Part shown: piece by piece, positions 1-9,193 of the stretch
Layout of the letters: each line of letters begins with the position of its first letter
How positions within the stretch are numbered: the first letter of the stretch is position 1
Assembly: GCA_015257125.1 (NCBI GenBank)
Contig: JABZKU010000004.1
Location: 1 to 64,000, forward strand
DNA from: Prevotellaceae bacterium
Lineage (GTDB): Bacteria > Bacteroidota > Bacteroidia > Bacteroidales > Bacteroidaceae
Direction: 5' to 3'
Length of the DNA: 64,000 nt
Program-made: the position numbers and the translations under genes
The notes under the pieces: generated by a model
The model's database searches: none
What the model was told of the DNA's origin: nothing
The model's input: only the letters and a program-made list of their open reading frames with translations

Positions 1-368
1 ATAAGTGGACTTTTGCCCAAAAGTCCACTTGTTTTGCGAAAAACTTGTCTTGTTTTTCGTGAAAGGTTTCAACATCTCTTTTCCATGAGCCGAATGCGGA
101 CGAAAAAGACGGAGCAAAGCCCGCAAAAAAAAGGAGAGTGATGGCGCGTTGGGCGAGAAGTATGAAAGTGAAGTTGGGCGGTGAGGAGGGAAATGGGAGG
201 ATTGCGGTGCGCAATTGGCTTGAAAATTAGTGGGAATAGCCCACGAAAGGTGCACTAAAAGTGGCAATCGGAAAGAAGAGGGGCATTTGCCTGCAATTTC
301 GAGGGATAGAAGTAGGGGTATCTCCCAATAAAATCGTAAATTCGCATCGTTTAGCCGCATATTACCTG
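1..368. repeat. Intergenic region opening with a palindromic short repeat cluster
   Basis: No gene is visible in the first 368 bases. Bases 3-14 and 19-30 form a perfect 12 bp stem with a 4 nt loop. It is followed to about base 70 by further units of the same flavour, A-tract/T-tract segments separated by CTTG or ACAAG. The same family recurs near 17.03, 24.46, 34.50, 44.90 and 63.65 kb. The rest is ordinary intergenic sequence. A near-consensus -7 box (TAAATTCG, 337-344, one mismatch to TAnnTTTG) lies just before the first gene. Confidence 0.6.
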
Positions 369-1661
369 ATGATGATACGCTCATTCCTCTTTTTCCTGTT
401 TTTCTGCTGTGCTTTTATCGGTAAAGCACAGTCGCAATTCGAACGCGATTTTCGTGATTCGACGTTACGCATCGACTATGTGTTTTCCGGTACGAACGAT
501 ACACAAGAGATCGCCGTGGATGAACTGAAATCCTTTGCCGGATGGGCCGGTCGCAGAGTGAATTTGCAGCAGGTGCCGCTGAAAGGGAATGGAGAACTCG
601 TGATGTGCGACGCGCAGGACGGACGTGTGCTCTACAAGCACTCGTTCAGCACGCTGTTTCAGGAGTGGCAGAGCAGCGAGGAGGCGACATCGGTGCGCCG
701 CTCGTTCGAAAATGTCTTTCTCCTCCCCTTTCCGCGTCGTAATGTAAAAATTACGGTGTCATTGTATGACAGCAAGGGCAAAACTGTGGGCACGATGACG
801 CACCCGGTGAAGGTTGACGACATCTTGATCCGCCCTGTTGCCTCGCCGGCCGGGACGTGGCGTTTCGTTCATCGCGGCAAGGCCGATGAAGCGTGCATCG
901 ATTTGGTGATAGTGGGCGAGGGCTACACTGCAACTGAGCAGGAATCGTTTTTTGCCAAGGCGAAAGCGGCGAGCGATGAGATCTTGAAGTATGCTCCTTT
1001 TAGCGATTATCGCGATCGTTTCAACGTGCGTGCTGTGGCCTTGACCAGTCCCGAAAGTGGGGTGAGTATTCCGCACGCCGGGATGTGGAAGCAGACAGCT
1101 TTGTCTTCGCATTTCGATACGTTCTACAGCGAACGCTATCTCACGACGCTGAAACTCAAAAACTTGCACGATGCTTTGGGCAATTTGCCTTATGAGCACA
1201 TCATCATCTTAGCCAACACAGAGCAATATGGTGGGGGCGGCATTTACAACAGTTATGTGCTTTCGGCTGCCAACAACCGCTTGTTCCTTCCGGTCACGGT
1301 GCACGAATTCGGACATTCCTTCGGGGGATTGGCCGATGAGTACTTCTATGACGACCAATACAGCAATTTCTATTCGGCTGATGTGGAGCCTTGGGAACAA
1401 AATATCACCACATTGGCCGATTTCGGCAGCAAATGGCAGGATATGCTCCCCCGCGGTACGAAAATTCCCACCTCGCCCAAAGGACTCTCGGAGTTGGACA
1501 TGCGCCGCATCGGCGTATATGAAGGCGGTGGCTACATGTCGAAAGGGGTGTACCGCCCTTATGTGAATTGCCGCATGCGCACAAATGAGGTACCCGAATT
1601 TTGTGGGGTATGCCGCCGTGCGCTGTGCAGAATGATTGAATTCTATACTCGCCCACAATAA
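369..1661 (+). CDS. Secreted M64-family (IgA peptidase-like) zinc metallopeptidase
   Basis: About 430 aa. An N-terminal signal peptide of consecutive Phe/Leu/Cys residues ends near KAQSQ, so the enzyme is probably exported. Around residue 315 the motif HEFGHSFGGLADEY gives the HExxH zinc site plus a downstream Asp/Glu ligand, as expected for peptidase M64. The N-terminal third resembles the beta-rich M64 N-terminal domain. I chose the ATG at 369 over an upstream in-frame GTG at 261, because the signal peptide then starts properly and a -7 promoter-like box lies at 337-344. The substrate cannot be told from sequence. It stands 72 nt upstream of ftsK on the same strand. Confidence 0.88.
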   Translation: MMIRSFLFFLFFCCAFIGKAQSQFERDFRDSTLRIDYVFSGTNDTQEIAVDELKSFAGWAGRRVNLQQVPLKGNGELVMCDAQDGRVLYKHSFSTLFQEWQSSEEATSVRRSFENVFLLPFPRRNVKITVSLYDSKGKTVGTMTHPVKVDDILIRPVASPAGTWRFVHRGKADEACIDLVIVGEGYTATEQESFFAKAKAASDEILKYAPFSDYRDRFNVRAVALTSPESGVSIPHAGMWKQTALSSHFDTFYSERYLTTLKLKNLHDALGNLPYEHIIILANTEQYGGGGIYNSYVLSAANNRLFLPVTVHEFGHSFGGLADEYFYDDQYSNFYSADVEPWEQNITTLADFGSKWQDMLPRGTKIPTSPKGLSELDMRRIGVYEGGGYMSKGVYRPYVNCRMRTNEVPEFCGVCRRALCRMIEFYTRPQ

Positions 1662-1733
1662 ATATGACCGACAATGGGGGCTTGGGGGCAAAAAACACCT
1701 TGTTCCTAAAACTCTAATTTCAAACAACAGACA

Positions 1734-4337
1734 ATGGCATCTAAAACAAAAGGAAAAGGAAATAAGAAAAAAACGACCAAGAAAGGCGGAAAGACGGTAG
1801 GCAACCGACGCAGTGAGCTGAAGCAAGAGCTGCGCGAGGTCGTAGGCGTACAGTCTAAAGTCGACTTGGTGCGCGTGTTGTTTGGAGTCGCTTTTGCCTT
1901 GGTTTCGATTTTCCTCATTTTGGCGATTGTTTCTAATTGCTTTACCGGAAGTCAGGATCAGGCAGGAGTGGAAAGTGGCCGGTTGACGCAACCGGCTAAC
2001 TATGCCGGAACCTTAGGTGCTTATGTCAGCTACTATATGATGCACAACCTCTTTGGGGTGTTCAGCCTTTTGATTCCTGTCTTTGGCATCACGGTGGCAA
2101 TTAAACTCTTTCTCGACGATCCGAGAGCGATTCGTCTTTGGAAGGTCTTGATTCACCTCACGATCATCATGGCCGTGGGTAGTGTGGATTTGGCTTTTGT
2201 GCAAGAAGCATTCTTGCCGCAGTCGATTGTGCAAGTTTTGCCTTTTGATCTCGGCGGCTTGCACGGCAAGTTTGTCTTGGAGTTTATCAAACACTATGTG
2301 GGTATGATTCCTACTGGCATTATTCTTGCATTGCTTACCTTGTCGTATGTGGGTTATTGGTTCATTCAAGTGCTCATCACGTGTGTGGCCGGCATTTCGG
2401 GCTTCTTTGCTTGGATTTTGGCGTCGACCAAAACAGATGATGACGAGGTGGACGAAGAAGACGACGACGAAGCAGAAGAAGTAGACGAAGAGGCTGAGGA
2501 CGATGAGGAGGAGGAATCAACAGCAGAAGAGGTGGAGGACAATCCTCAAAAAGAAGAGGTGGAGGTAGAGAACAATGCCCCGACCACGGAGACTCCTTCG
2601 ACTGTGATAGGACTCGACCTTGACGACGGTTTGGAAGTAATGGTTCCGGCTAGCCCTGTGGCGGCCGAAGAGATCGTGCCTCTCCCCTCCCCTCCCGCCG
2701 AGGTCGAAAACGAAGCGCACAGCGAGTCGGGTGAGGTTGAGCTGTCGGTGGAAGCAACTCACGTGGAAAAACAGGCCGACAGCAAGACTGTGTCAGCTAT
2801 CGAGGGCTTAGAAGCCTACGATCCCCGAGCTGACCTTTCGCGCTACAAGTTTCCCCCGCTTTCGCTTTTGGATAAGCACGAGGTGGTGGATCTTCCCATA
2901 GACATGGAAGAGTTGAACGCAAATAAGCGCCGCATCGTCGAGGTGTTGAGCAGCTTCAACGTGAAAATCGTGCAGATTACAGCCACTGTTGGCCCTACGG
3001 TGACGCTCTATGAGGTGACGCCGGAGCAAGGGGTGCGCGTTTCGAAGATTAAGAACTTGCAAGAAGACATTGCCATGTCGTTGTCGGCTATTGGTATCCG
3101 CATTATAGCGCCCATGCCGGGCAAAGGTACCATTGGCATCGAAGTTCCCAACCGAGAATCGCAGATCGTATCGATGGAGAGCCTGCTCAATACGCAAAAG
3201 TTCAGAGATACGACAATGCAGCTCCCGATTGCGATCGGTAAGACGATTACCAATGAGGTCTTCATGGTCGATTTGGCCAAGATGCCGCACTTGCTCGTAG
3301 CCGGTGCTACCGGTCAGGGTAAGTCGGTGGGCTTGAATGCGATTATCACCTCACTGCTCTACAAAAAGCACCCTGCCGAAATGAAATTGGTGATGATAGA
3401 CCCGAAGAAGGTGGAGTTTTCGATGTACAACCCCATTGTCAATCATTTCTTGGCGCAAGTTCCTGACAGCGATGAGCCGGTTATCACCGATGTGAAGAAG
3501 GTGGTGCAGACGCTCAATAGCCTTTGTGTCGAAATGGACTCACGTTATGACCTCTTGAAGGCGGCAGCCTGCAAGAACATCGTGGAGTACAATGCAAAGT
3601 TCGTTTCGCGTACCCTGAATCCGAACGATGGGCACCGCTACTTGCCTTATATCGTGGTGATCATCGACGAATTTGGTGATTTGATCATGACGGCCGGTAA
3701 GGATATCGAGTTGCCTATTGCGCGTATTGCGCAGTTGGCTCGAGCCGTGGGCATACACATGATCATTGCCACACAGAGTCCGCGTACAACGATCATCACC
3801 GGTAAGATCAAGGCGAATTTCCCTGCCCGAATGGCCTTTAAGGTTTCGGGATTGGTGGAGAGCAGAACGATTCTTGACCGTAAGGGGGCCGAAAATCTCA
3901 TCGGTCGCGGCGATATGCTCTTTATGGCCGGCAGTGACGTCGTGCGTCTGCAATGTGCTTTTGTTGATACACCGGAAATTGAGAAGCTGACCGAATACAT
4001 CTCTCAACAACAGGCTTATCCTTATCCTTTTGAATTGCCTTTGGTGTCTGAAGATGGTGTCGAAAGTTCGTCCGAATCATTTGGTGGTTCGGGAGGTAGC
4101 ACCTTTGAACAGGTGGCCCATTTTGTGGTAAGCACAGGACAAGGCAGCACCTCGAAGATACAACGCACGTTCAGCATCGGCTTTAATCGCGCCGGAAGGC
4201 TGATGGATCAGCTCGAAGAGGTGGGGATCGTCGGCCCTGTCAACGGTTCGAAGCCTCGAGAGGTGTATGTGCAGACTGAAATGGAATTAGAACAGATCCT
4301 TGCTGACCTGAGAGCGCAAGGAAAAAAATTTGATTGA
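1734..4337 (+). CDS. ftsK: DNA translocase FtsK/SpoIIIE
   Basis: 867 aa. FtsK is a septal, membrane-anchored hexameric motor that pumps chromosomal DNA during division and helps resolve chromosome dimers. Order of parts: a basic Lys-rich N-tail; four hydrophobic segments between about residues 45 and 230; a very acidic Glu/Asp linker at about 233-270 running into a low-complexity region; then the motor. The Walker A motif GATGQGKS is near residue 525 and Walker B is VVIIDEFGD. The C-terminus is a winged-helix gamma domain (SIGFNRAGRLMDQLEEVGIVG). It is followed immediately by lolA, suggesting co-transcription with lolA and trxB. Confidence 0.97.
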   Translation: MASKTKGKGNKKKTTKKGGKTVGNRRSELKQELREVVGVQSKVDLVRVLFGVAFALVSIFLILAIVSNCFTGSQDQAGVESGRLTQPANYAGTLGAYVSYYMMHNLFGVFSLLIPVFGITVAIKLFLDDPRAIRLWKVLIHLTIIMAVGSVDLAFVQEAFLPQSIVQVLPFDLGGLHGKFVLEFIKHYVGMIPTGIILALLTLSYVGYWFIQVLITCVAGISGFFAWILASTKTDDDEVDEEDDDEAEEVDEEAEDDEEEESTAEEVEDNPQKEEVEVENNAPTTETPSTVIGLDLDDGLEVMVPASPVAAEEIVPLPSPPAEVENEAHSESGEVELSVEATHVEKQADSKTVSAIEGLEAYDPRADLSRYKFPPLSLLDKHEVVDLPIDMEELNANKRRIVEVLSSFNVKIVQITATVGPTVTLYEVTPEQGVRVSKIKNLQEDIAMSLSAIGIRIIAPMPGKGTIGIEVPNRESQIVSMESLLNTQKFRDTTMQLPIAIGKTITNEVFMVDLAKMPHLLVAGATGQGKSVGLNAIITSLLYKKHPAEMKLVMIDPKKVEFSMYNPIVNHFLAQVPDSDEPVITDVKKVVQTLNSLCVEMDSRYDLLKAAACKNIVEYNAKFVSRTLNPNDGHRYLPYIVVIIDEFGDLIMTAGKDIELPIARIAQLARAVGIHMIIATQSPRTTIITGKIKANFPARMAFKVSGLVESRTILDRKGAENLIGRGDMLFMAGSDVVRLQCAFVDTPEIEKLTEYISQQQAYPYPFELPLVSEDGVESSSESFGGSGGSTFEQVAHFVVSTGQGSTSKIQRTFSIGFNRAGRLMDQLEEVGIVGPVNGSKPREVYVQTEMELEQILADLRAQGKKFD

Positions 4338-4338
4338 T

Positions 4339-4938
4339 ATGAAACTACGAATGCTAATGATGACATGTGCCTTCACCGTACTCGGTGCGTGGGCGCAATC
4401 CGCCAAATCTGTCTTGGACAAAGCGGCTTCGCAACTGAGTCGCGGTGCTGTTTCGGCTCATTTCACCGCAAGTGGTGCAATGGGTAAGCAGAACGGTACA
4501 CTGGTGGCACAGGGCAATAAATTTGTTCTCACTTCACCCCAAGCCCGTATTTGGTTCGACGGAAAAACGGAATGGGCGTTGGCACAAGGTTCCGGAGAAG
4601 TGAATGTGACTACACCTTCGGCCGCGGAAGTGGCTTCGATGAACCCGATGAACTTCGTAAACCTCTACAAGCGAGGCTATAATGCCACGATGACGGACAA
4701 AGGTTCCGCGTATGAAGTGCATTTGGTGGCGACGAATGCCAAAAACTCTATTAAAGAGGCGTATGTCACGGTGGCAAAGTCTTCTAACTTGCCGCAGCAG
4801 GTGCGTGTACGTACGGGGGCTTCGTCGTGGACCACGATTGCGATTTCCGGACTCCAAGTCGGCGCAAAAAAAGCAGATGGCTTTTTCCGCTTCAATCCGA
4901 AAGACTTTCCGAAAGTGGAGGTCGTAGACCTTCGATAA
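4339..4938 (+). CDS. lolA: LolA-like outer-membrane lipoprotein carrier
   Basis: 199 aa with a cleavable signal peptide ending near GAWAQS. LolA-type proteins are periplasmic chaperones that ferry lipoproteins from the inner to the outer membrane. The sequence shows the expected half-barrel pattern: short amphipathic strands, a VLDKAA start helix and an FRFNPKDFP C-terminal segment. The ATG at 4339 comes one base after the ftsK stop; a TTG nine bases upstream overlaps ftsK and is less likely. Sequence divergence within LolA families means the exact cargo is not certain. Confidence 0.85.
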   Translation: MKLRMLMMTCAFTVLGAWAQSAKSVLDKAASQLSRGAVSAHFTASGAMGKQNGTLVAQGNKFVLTSPQARIWFDGKTEWALAQGSGEVNVTTPSAAEVASMNPMNFVNLYKRGYNATMTDKGSAYEVHLVATNAKNSIKEAYVTVAKSSNLPQQVRVRTGASSWTTIAISGLQVGAKKADGFFRFNPKDFPKVEVVDLR

Positions 4939-4963
4939 TGATATAAAACTACCCTATATTCTT

Positions 4964-5902
4964 ATGGAACATCTCAAAACACTCATACTCGGTAGCGGCC
5001 CTGCGGGCTACACAGCTGCCATTTACGCCGGTCGTGCCGGCTTCTCGCCCGTTATCTACGAAGGACTTCAGCCGGGCGGACAACTTACCCAAACCACAGA
5101 GATTGAAAACTTCCCGGGATATCCCGAAGGAGTGGAAGGTAACCAGTTGATGGAGGATCTTCGCAAACAAGCTGAGCGCTTCGGTGCAGAAGTGCGCAAC
5201 AAAGTGTGCGTCAGTGCCGATTTGTCGAAGCGTCCTTTCACGTTGAAATTCGATGATGAGAGCGAAGTGCTGACCGATACGCTGATTATCGCTACCGGTG
5301 CCACGGCGAAATATCTCGGTTTGCCTGATGAAACGAAGTATCAGGGACTCGGAGTTTCGGCATGCGCCACTTGCGATGGTTTCTTCTACCGCAAGAAAGT
5401 CGTTGCTGTTGTAGGCGGTGGCGATACGGCTTGCGAAGAGGCTACGTATTTGGCGGGTTTGGCTTCGAAAGTGTACATGATTGTGCGCAAACCTTATTTG
5501 CGTGCTTCAAAGGCGATGCAGGATCGTGTGTTGAATAATGAAAAGATTGAAGTCTTGTTCGAAACGAATACGCTCGGACTGTACGGCGAAGAAGGCGTAG
5601 AGGGTGCTCATGTGGTGCATCGCAAGGGAGAAGCTGACGAACGTGAATACGATCTGCCGATTGATGGCTTCTTTTTGGCTATCGGACACAACCCGAACAC
5701 CGAACTGTTCAAGGGACAGTTGGATATGGACGCAACGGGCTATCTTGTAACCGAAGGTCAGACGCCGCGCACGAATATTCCCGGTGTTTTTGCTGCAGGT
5801 GACGTGGCAGACCCCATTTATCGTCAGGCCATCACCGCAGCGGCTATGGGCTGCAAGGCGGCTCTTGAAGTGAAGACGTTCTTGGACGAGCATCCCGCCT
5901 AA
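4964..5902 (+). CDS. trxB: Thioredoxin-disulfide reductase
   Basis: 312 aa, the usual length for low-molecular-weight thioredoxin reductase. It uses NADPH and FAD to reduce oxidised thioredoxin in the cytoplasm. Visible motifs: the N-terminal FAD site GSGPAGYTAA, the redox-active CATC at Cys134/Cys137 followed by DG, the NADPH-site GGGDTA, and the C-terminal FAD-binding AAGDVAD. It lies 25 nt downstream of lolA and ends at a strong hairpin terminator, so it is the last gene of the ftsK-lolA-trxB run. Confidence 0.97.
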   Translation: MEHLKTLILGSGPAGYTAAIYAGRAGFSPVIYEGLQPGGQLTQTTEIENFPGYPEGVEGNQLMEDLRKQAERFGAEVRNKVCVSADLSKRPFTLKFDDESEVLTDTLIIATGATAKYLGLPDETKYQGLGVSACATCDGFFYRKKVVAVVGGGDTACEEATYLAGLASKVYMIVRKPYLRASKAMQDRVLNNEKIEVLFETNTLGLYGEEGVEGAHVVHRKGEADEREYDLPIDGFFLAIGHNPNTELFKGQLDMDATGYLVTEGQTPRTNIPGVFAAGDVADPIYRQAITAAAMGCKAALEVKTFLDEHPA

Positions 5903-5932
5903 TTGTTTGATTGTATCATTTCACGATAATAG

Positions 5933-5966
5933 AAGCGCCTCCTCACATCATTGTGGGGAGGCGCTT
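5933..5966 (+). terminator. Intrinsic terminator after trxB
   Basis: A 15 bp stem with one G-T pair (5933-5947 with 5952-5966) and a 4 nt loop, followed by a T-rich tract. It sits 30 nt after the trxB stop. Confidence 0.85.
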
Positions 5967-6011
5967 TGCTTTGCTGTAGAAAGGACTATTGTCGTTCTCT
6001 ATACATGCAAT

Positions 6012-6047
6012 CGCCCCCGCATACCTTGAAGTGGCTGTGCGGGGGCG
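6012..6047 (-). terminator. Probable terminator for the phosphate transporter gene
   Basis: A G/C-rich 10 bp perfect inverted repeat (6012-6021 with 6038-6047) lies 27 nt beyond the stop of the converging minus-strand gene. The T tract on the minus strand is weak, so the call is moderate. Confidence 0.55.
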
Positions 6048-6074
6048 AGGTTATCTTTAAGCTGTAGCTCAATT

Positions 6075-8321
6075 TTATGCGCAGAAACGCTTGGCTGCTC
6101 GAAGCAAGTGGCGTGCATTGGAGATAATTTCCTGAGTTTCTTGGAGCGTACTCAGGTAGAGAAGTGCAATTTTCAGACTTGATTCGTCATTTTGAATGCG
6201 TTCGAGTAGCGAATGACGGATGGCTGAAATGTCGCTCTTGAGGGCATTGCCCTCGACGAGGATCTGATCGCTTTGAGAGAAGTCGTTTTGATCGATGCAC
6301 TTCTGGATTTCTTCCAAAAGGTGGTCGGTGCGCTCGATGATGGGGGTGTATTCCTCTACATAGGCGTCAGGCAACGGGTTGAAGTTGTTGTCGACGTGCT
6401 CGAGAATGGGTTCCGACATGCGTTTCAGGCCATAGAGAATCTGAGAGATGCTGTTTGTGCCGAGATAGAACCAAGTGTTCTTTTCGACGGCCACCAAACT
6501 ATCCACGCGGCGCATGCCTAAAATCTCTTTTCTGCGATAGCGCTTCCACATCTCGCGCTCTTCTTTGAGCTTTGAGTCGGCCGTACGGACAGAACGCACA
6601 TTGTCGTTGGTCAAACCGTGGGTTACGCCTTTGAAGATCTCGCGAGATGCGGCAATGAGGTGGACTTGCGTGTCTTGCGTGTGGCGCAAAAGCAGTTGCC
6701 ACACTTCTTTCTTGTCGCGCGAGTTGACCATTTGACGGAAAAGCACGTCGACGTTCTCAGATTGCTCTTGTTTCTTCTTGAATCGGCGGTTGTTGCTGAT
6801 CATGGTGAAGGCAATGAGCAGAATTATTCCGGCCATGGCAATGACACCGCCGACATTGTTGAGCGTTCCGATGAGGAAGGCTAGAATAAATGCGGCACCG
6901 GCGGTGATGAACCAGCCGCCGACAACGGTAATCACACCGGTAATGCGGTAAACTGCGGTCTCACGTCCCCAAGCTCGGTCGGCAAGTGACGAACCCATTG
7001 CAACCATGAACGCAACATAGGTTGTTGAGAGCGGAAGTTGGAAAGAAGTACCGACCGTAATGAGTAAACCGGCCAAAACCAGGTTGACACTGGCGCGAAC
7101 AAGGTCGAAAGCAACGCCTTCTTCTTGATCGGCTTCGTCTTTGTTGAAGCGTCCGTTGACCCATTCCTGTACACTCTCAGGAATGTAGCGAGCTACCTTA
7201 CTATTGAAGTTGAGTACGTTGCGAACTGTGGTGCGGGCAACCTTAGAAGAGGAGAATACTTCTTCACTTTCGTTCTGGCTTGACAGATTGATCGTGCTTT
7301 GTACGACCTGTTGTGCTTTTTTCGAAGTCCAAATGGCCACGGTCATGATAACGCCTGCCCCAATGAGGAATAAATGCACGCCCGGGAGTGTTGAATCTTG
7401 GGCAAGCACACTCATTTTATAAGTGTCTGCCGTTGCGCCATTCGCGTGATTGGTGAAATCAAGGAAACTTTCCAATCCGGCAAGTGGAACACCGATGAAG
7501 TTCACAAGGTCATTGCCTGCAAAGGCCATGGCCAATGAGAAAGTACCGAAAAGAATAATGAGACGGAAGATATTTACACGCAGCAAATGGAGGATTTCTA
7601 CGCAAACGGCCGCGATGAGCGTCGTGTAAATAAACAGTTGTACGGGATGATCTTGCACGAAATGTCCAAAATCGCTGTTCTGCACCATCGGAGAGTTCTT
7701 GAAACCTGTGGTCATCAAGAAGAAAAAGATGAGTGCAATGGAGATGCCGCCGTAAATGGCGATGGTCCAGCGCAGATGCTTCTTATAATTGAAGGTAAAT
7801 ACGATGCGCGTGATCCACATGACCACAAGTCCGACCACAAATGCAATGGCAACGGAGAGGAAGATACCGAAAATGACGGTAAGTGCTTTGTCCGTATTGA
7901 TCAGTTGGGAATAGGCCAAACCTTCATTGAGGATATGTTTCAATGCCAGGGCTGTTGATCCGCCAAGTAGTCCGAATACCATCGAAACTGTGGTGGAAGT
8001 TGGCATTCCCAGTGTGTTGAAGATGTCAAGTAGGATGACATCGGTGGCACTTACTGCAAGAAAGACGCACATTACATCTGCAAAACTGTAATGTGCCGGC
8101 TGTAGTATGCCGTGACGTGCGATGTCCATCATTCCGCTTGATGTCGAAGCGCCAATAAAGATGCCGATTGCGGCAACCAGGAGTACGATTCTGAATTTGG
8201 CTGCTCTCGCGCCTACAGCAGGCGAGAGAAAGTTCACTGCATCATTGGCCACTCCGACGCTGAGGTCGAAGACTGCCAACAGAAGCAGGAAGCCAAGAAT
8301 TCCAAGGTACATAAAGTCCAT
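6075..8321 (-). CDS. PiT-family inorganic phosphate transporter with PhoU/DUF47-like C-terminal domain
   Basis: 748 aa. Residues 1 to about 520 are a multi-pass PiT permease with the paired signature GVANDAVNFLSPAVG near the N-terminus and AGNDLVNFIGVP in the second half. PiT proteins bring in phosphate with H+ or Na+. The last ~220 residues are a soluble, all-helical domain resembling PhoU/DUF47, which often accompanies PiT permeases as a separate protein and probably regulates them. Fusion of the two is seen in Bacteroidetes. A minus-strand -7 box (TATCTTTG, 8369-8362) is 40 nt upstream of the start. It is a single-gene unit between convergent trxB and the Bat operon. Confidence 0.92.
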   Translation of the reverse strand: MDFMYLGILGFLLLLAVFDLSVGVANDAVNFLSPAVGARAAKFRIVLLVAAIGIFIGASTSSGMMDIARHGILQPAHYSFADVMCVFLAVSATDVILLDIFNTLGMPTSTTVSMVFGLLGGSTALALKHILNEGLAYSQLINTDKALTVIFGIFLSVAIAFVVGLVVMWITRIVFTFNYKKHLRWTIAIYGGISIALIFFFLMTTGFKNSPMVQNSDFGHFVQDHPVQLFIYTTLIAAVCVEILHLLRVNIFRLIILFGTFSLAMAFAGNDLVNFIGVPLAGLESFLDFTNHANGATADTYKMSVLAQDSTLPGVHLFLIGAGVIMTVAIWTSKKAQQVVQSTINLSSQNESEEVFSSSKVARTTVRNVLNFNSKVARYIPESVQEWVNGRFNKDEADQEEGVAFDLVRASVNLVLAGLLITVGTSFQLPLSTTYVAFMVAMGSSLADRAWGRETAVYRITGVITVVGGWFITAGAAFILAFLIGTLNNVGGVIAMAGIILLIAFTMISNNRRFKKKQEQSENVDVLFRQMVNSRDKKEVWQLLLRHTQDTQVHLIAASREIFKGVTHGLTNDNVRSVRTADSKLKEEREMWKRYRRKEILGMRRVDSLVAVEKNTWFYLGTNSISQILYGLKRMSEPILEHVDNNFNPLPDAYVEEYTPIIERTDHLLEEIQKCIDQNDFSQSDQILVEGNALKSDISAIRHSLLERIQNDESSLKIALLYLSTLQETQEIISNARHLLRAAKRFCA

Positions 8322-8361
8322 AAAAGAGTAGCTTGCTTTTGGTGGGAAATTAGTTTCGTGG

Positions 8362-8369
8362 CAAAGATA
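8362..8369 (-). promoter_or_regulatory. Candidate -7 box for the phosphate transporter gene
   Basis: Minus-strand TATCTTTG matches the Bacteroidetes TAnnTTTG element, 40 nt upstream of the start codon. No convincing -33 element was found at the usual distance. Confidence 0.45.
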
Positions 8370-8418
8370 CTTTTTCTACTTCAATTTTTAGGTATCCTCT
8401 TTCTGAAAAATGAAGCCT

Positions 8419-9186
8419 TTATTGTTGATTTTCTACGATTGGAGTCAGTCCCGTCTCTGAGCAGAAAACGGAAACTCCATTGGGAAGGAGGATTTGTACT
8501 GTCTGTTGAGCCGTTTTGTCGAGAATACGCACCGTGGTTCCTTCATATAATGTCGGGCCGGCCTTGCCTTTTCTGTTTTCTGTGGTGCTTGTGGAGAGTG
8601 AACTTGTGGTCACTACGGCCGTAGATGTATCGTTGTATAACGAAAGCGCCCGATAGGCCGAAAGAGTTGTAAATGTGAAACCTAATATCCCGATTGCAAA
8701 GCTGGAAAATCCTATCTTTTGAACGAATATCTTCGAGGCTAAGCGCCAAAATCCAAATCCGAGGAATGAAAGCATGAGAAAAATGAAAATTCCATACGTC
8801 CAAAATGCGAGACTATGGGTGTCTATCCATCGAGAGCGGAGCGCTTGCCAAAGGCTGTTGTCCGTAGTCGGGATAGCCTTGGTCAGATTGCTTTCCACCA
8901 ACGCAAGGTTGTGACGGGCATCCGCATTATCCGGATCGAGACGCAGAGAACGACGGTAGGCCAATACAGCTTTTCCGTATTCTTTCAGGCGATAGTGCGC
9001 ATTGCCTAAGTTATAATAGGCAGCGGAGGAAGGATTTGCGAGAACTTCCGCTTGATAAGATTGCAAAGCTTGAGTAAAATTCTTTTCTTCGTAAGCGCGA
9101 TCACCGGCTGTTGGTGAAACTGCATGAACAGGTTGGCCAACCATCGTTGAAACGAGGAAAAGGAAAAACAAAATGAGGTGTCGCAT
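8419..9186 (-). CDS. batE: BatE: TPR protein with SH3-like tail
   Basis: About 255 aa. A signal peptide (MRHLILFFLF start) is followed by TPR repeats (YNLGNAHYRLKEYGKAV, then YRRSLRLDPDNADARHNLAL), two membrane segments near residues 130-190 and a C-terminal SH3-like strand region (GPTLYEGTTVRILDK). This is the BatE layout of the Bacteroides aerotolerance operon, thought to act in the envelope with the von Willebrand proteins BatA and BatB. The start at 9186 is preferred over the upstream in-frame extension because it gives a clean signal peptide and sits 7 nt after the batD stop. Last gene of the operon. Confidence 0.86.
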   Translation of the reverse strand: MRHLILFFLFLVSTMVGQPVHAVSPTAGDRAYEEKNFTQALQSYQAEVLANPSSAAYYNLGNAHYRLKEYGKAVLAYRRSLRLDPDNADARHNLALVESNLTKAIPTTDNSLWQALRSRWIDTHSLAFWTYGIFIFLMLSFLGFGFWRLASKIFVQKIGFSSFAIGILGFTFTTLSAYRALSLYNDTSTAVVTTSSLSTSTTENRKGKAGPTLYEGTTVRILDKTAQQTVQILLPNGVSVFCSETGLTPIVENQQ

Positions 9187-9193
9187 AACCGAA

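Noticed and set aside
261..368. GTG start extending the M64 peptidase by 36 residues
   Set aside because: The extension hides the signal peptide and covers a promoter-like -7 box; the ATG at 369 is better.
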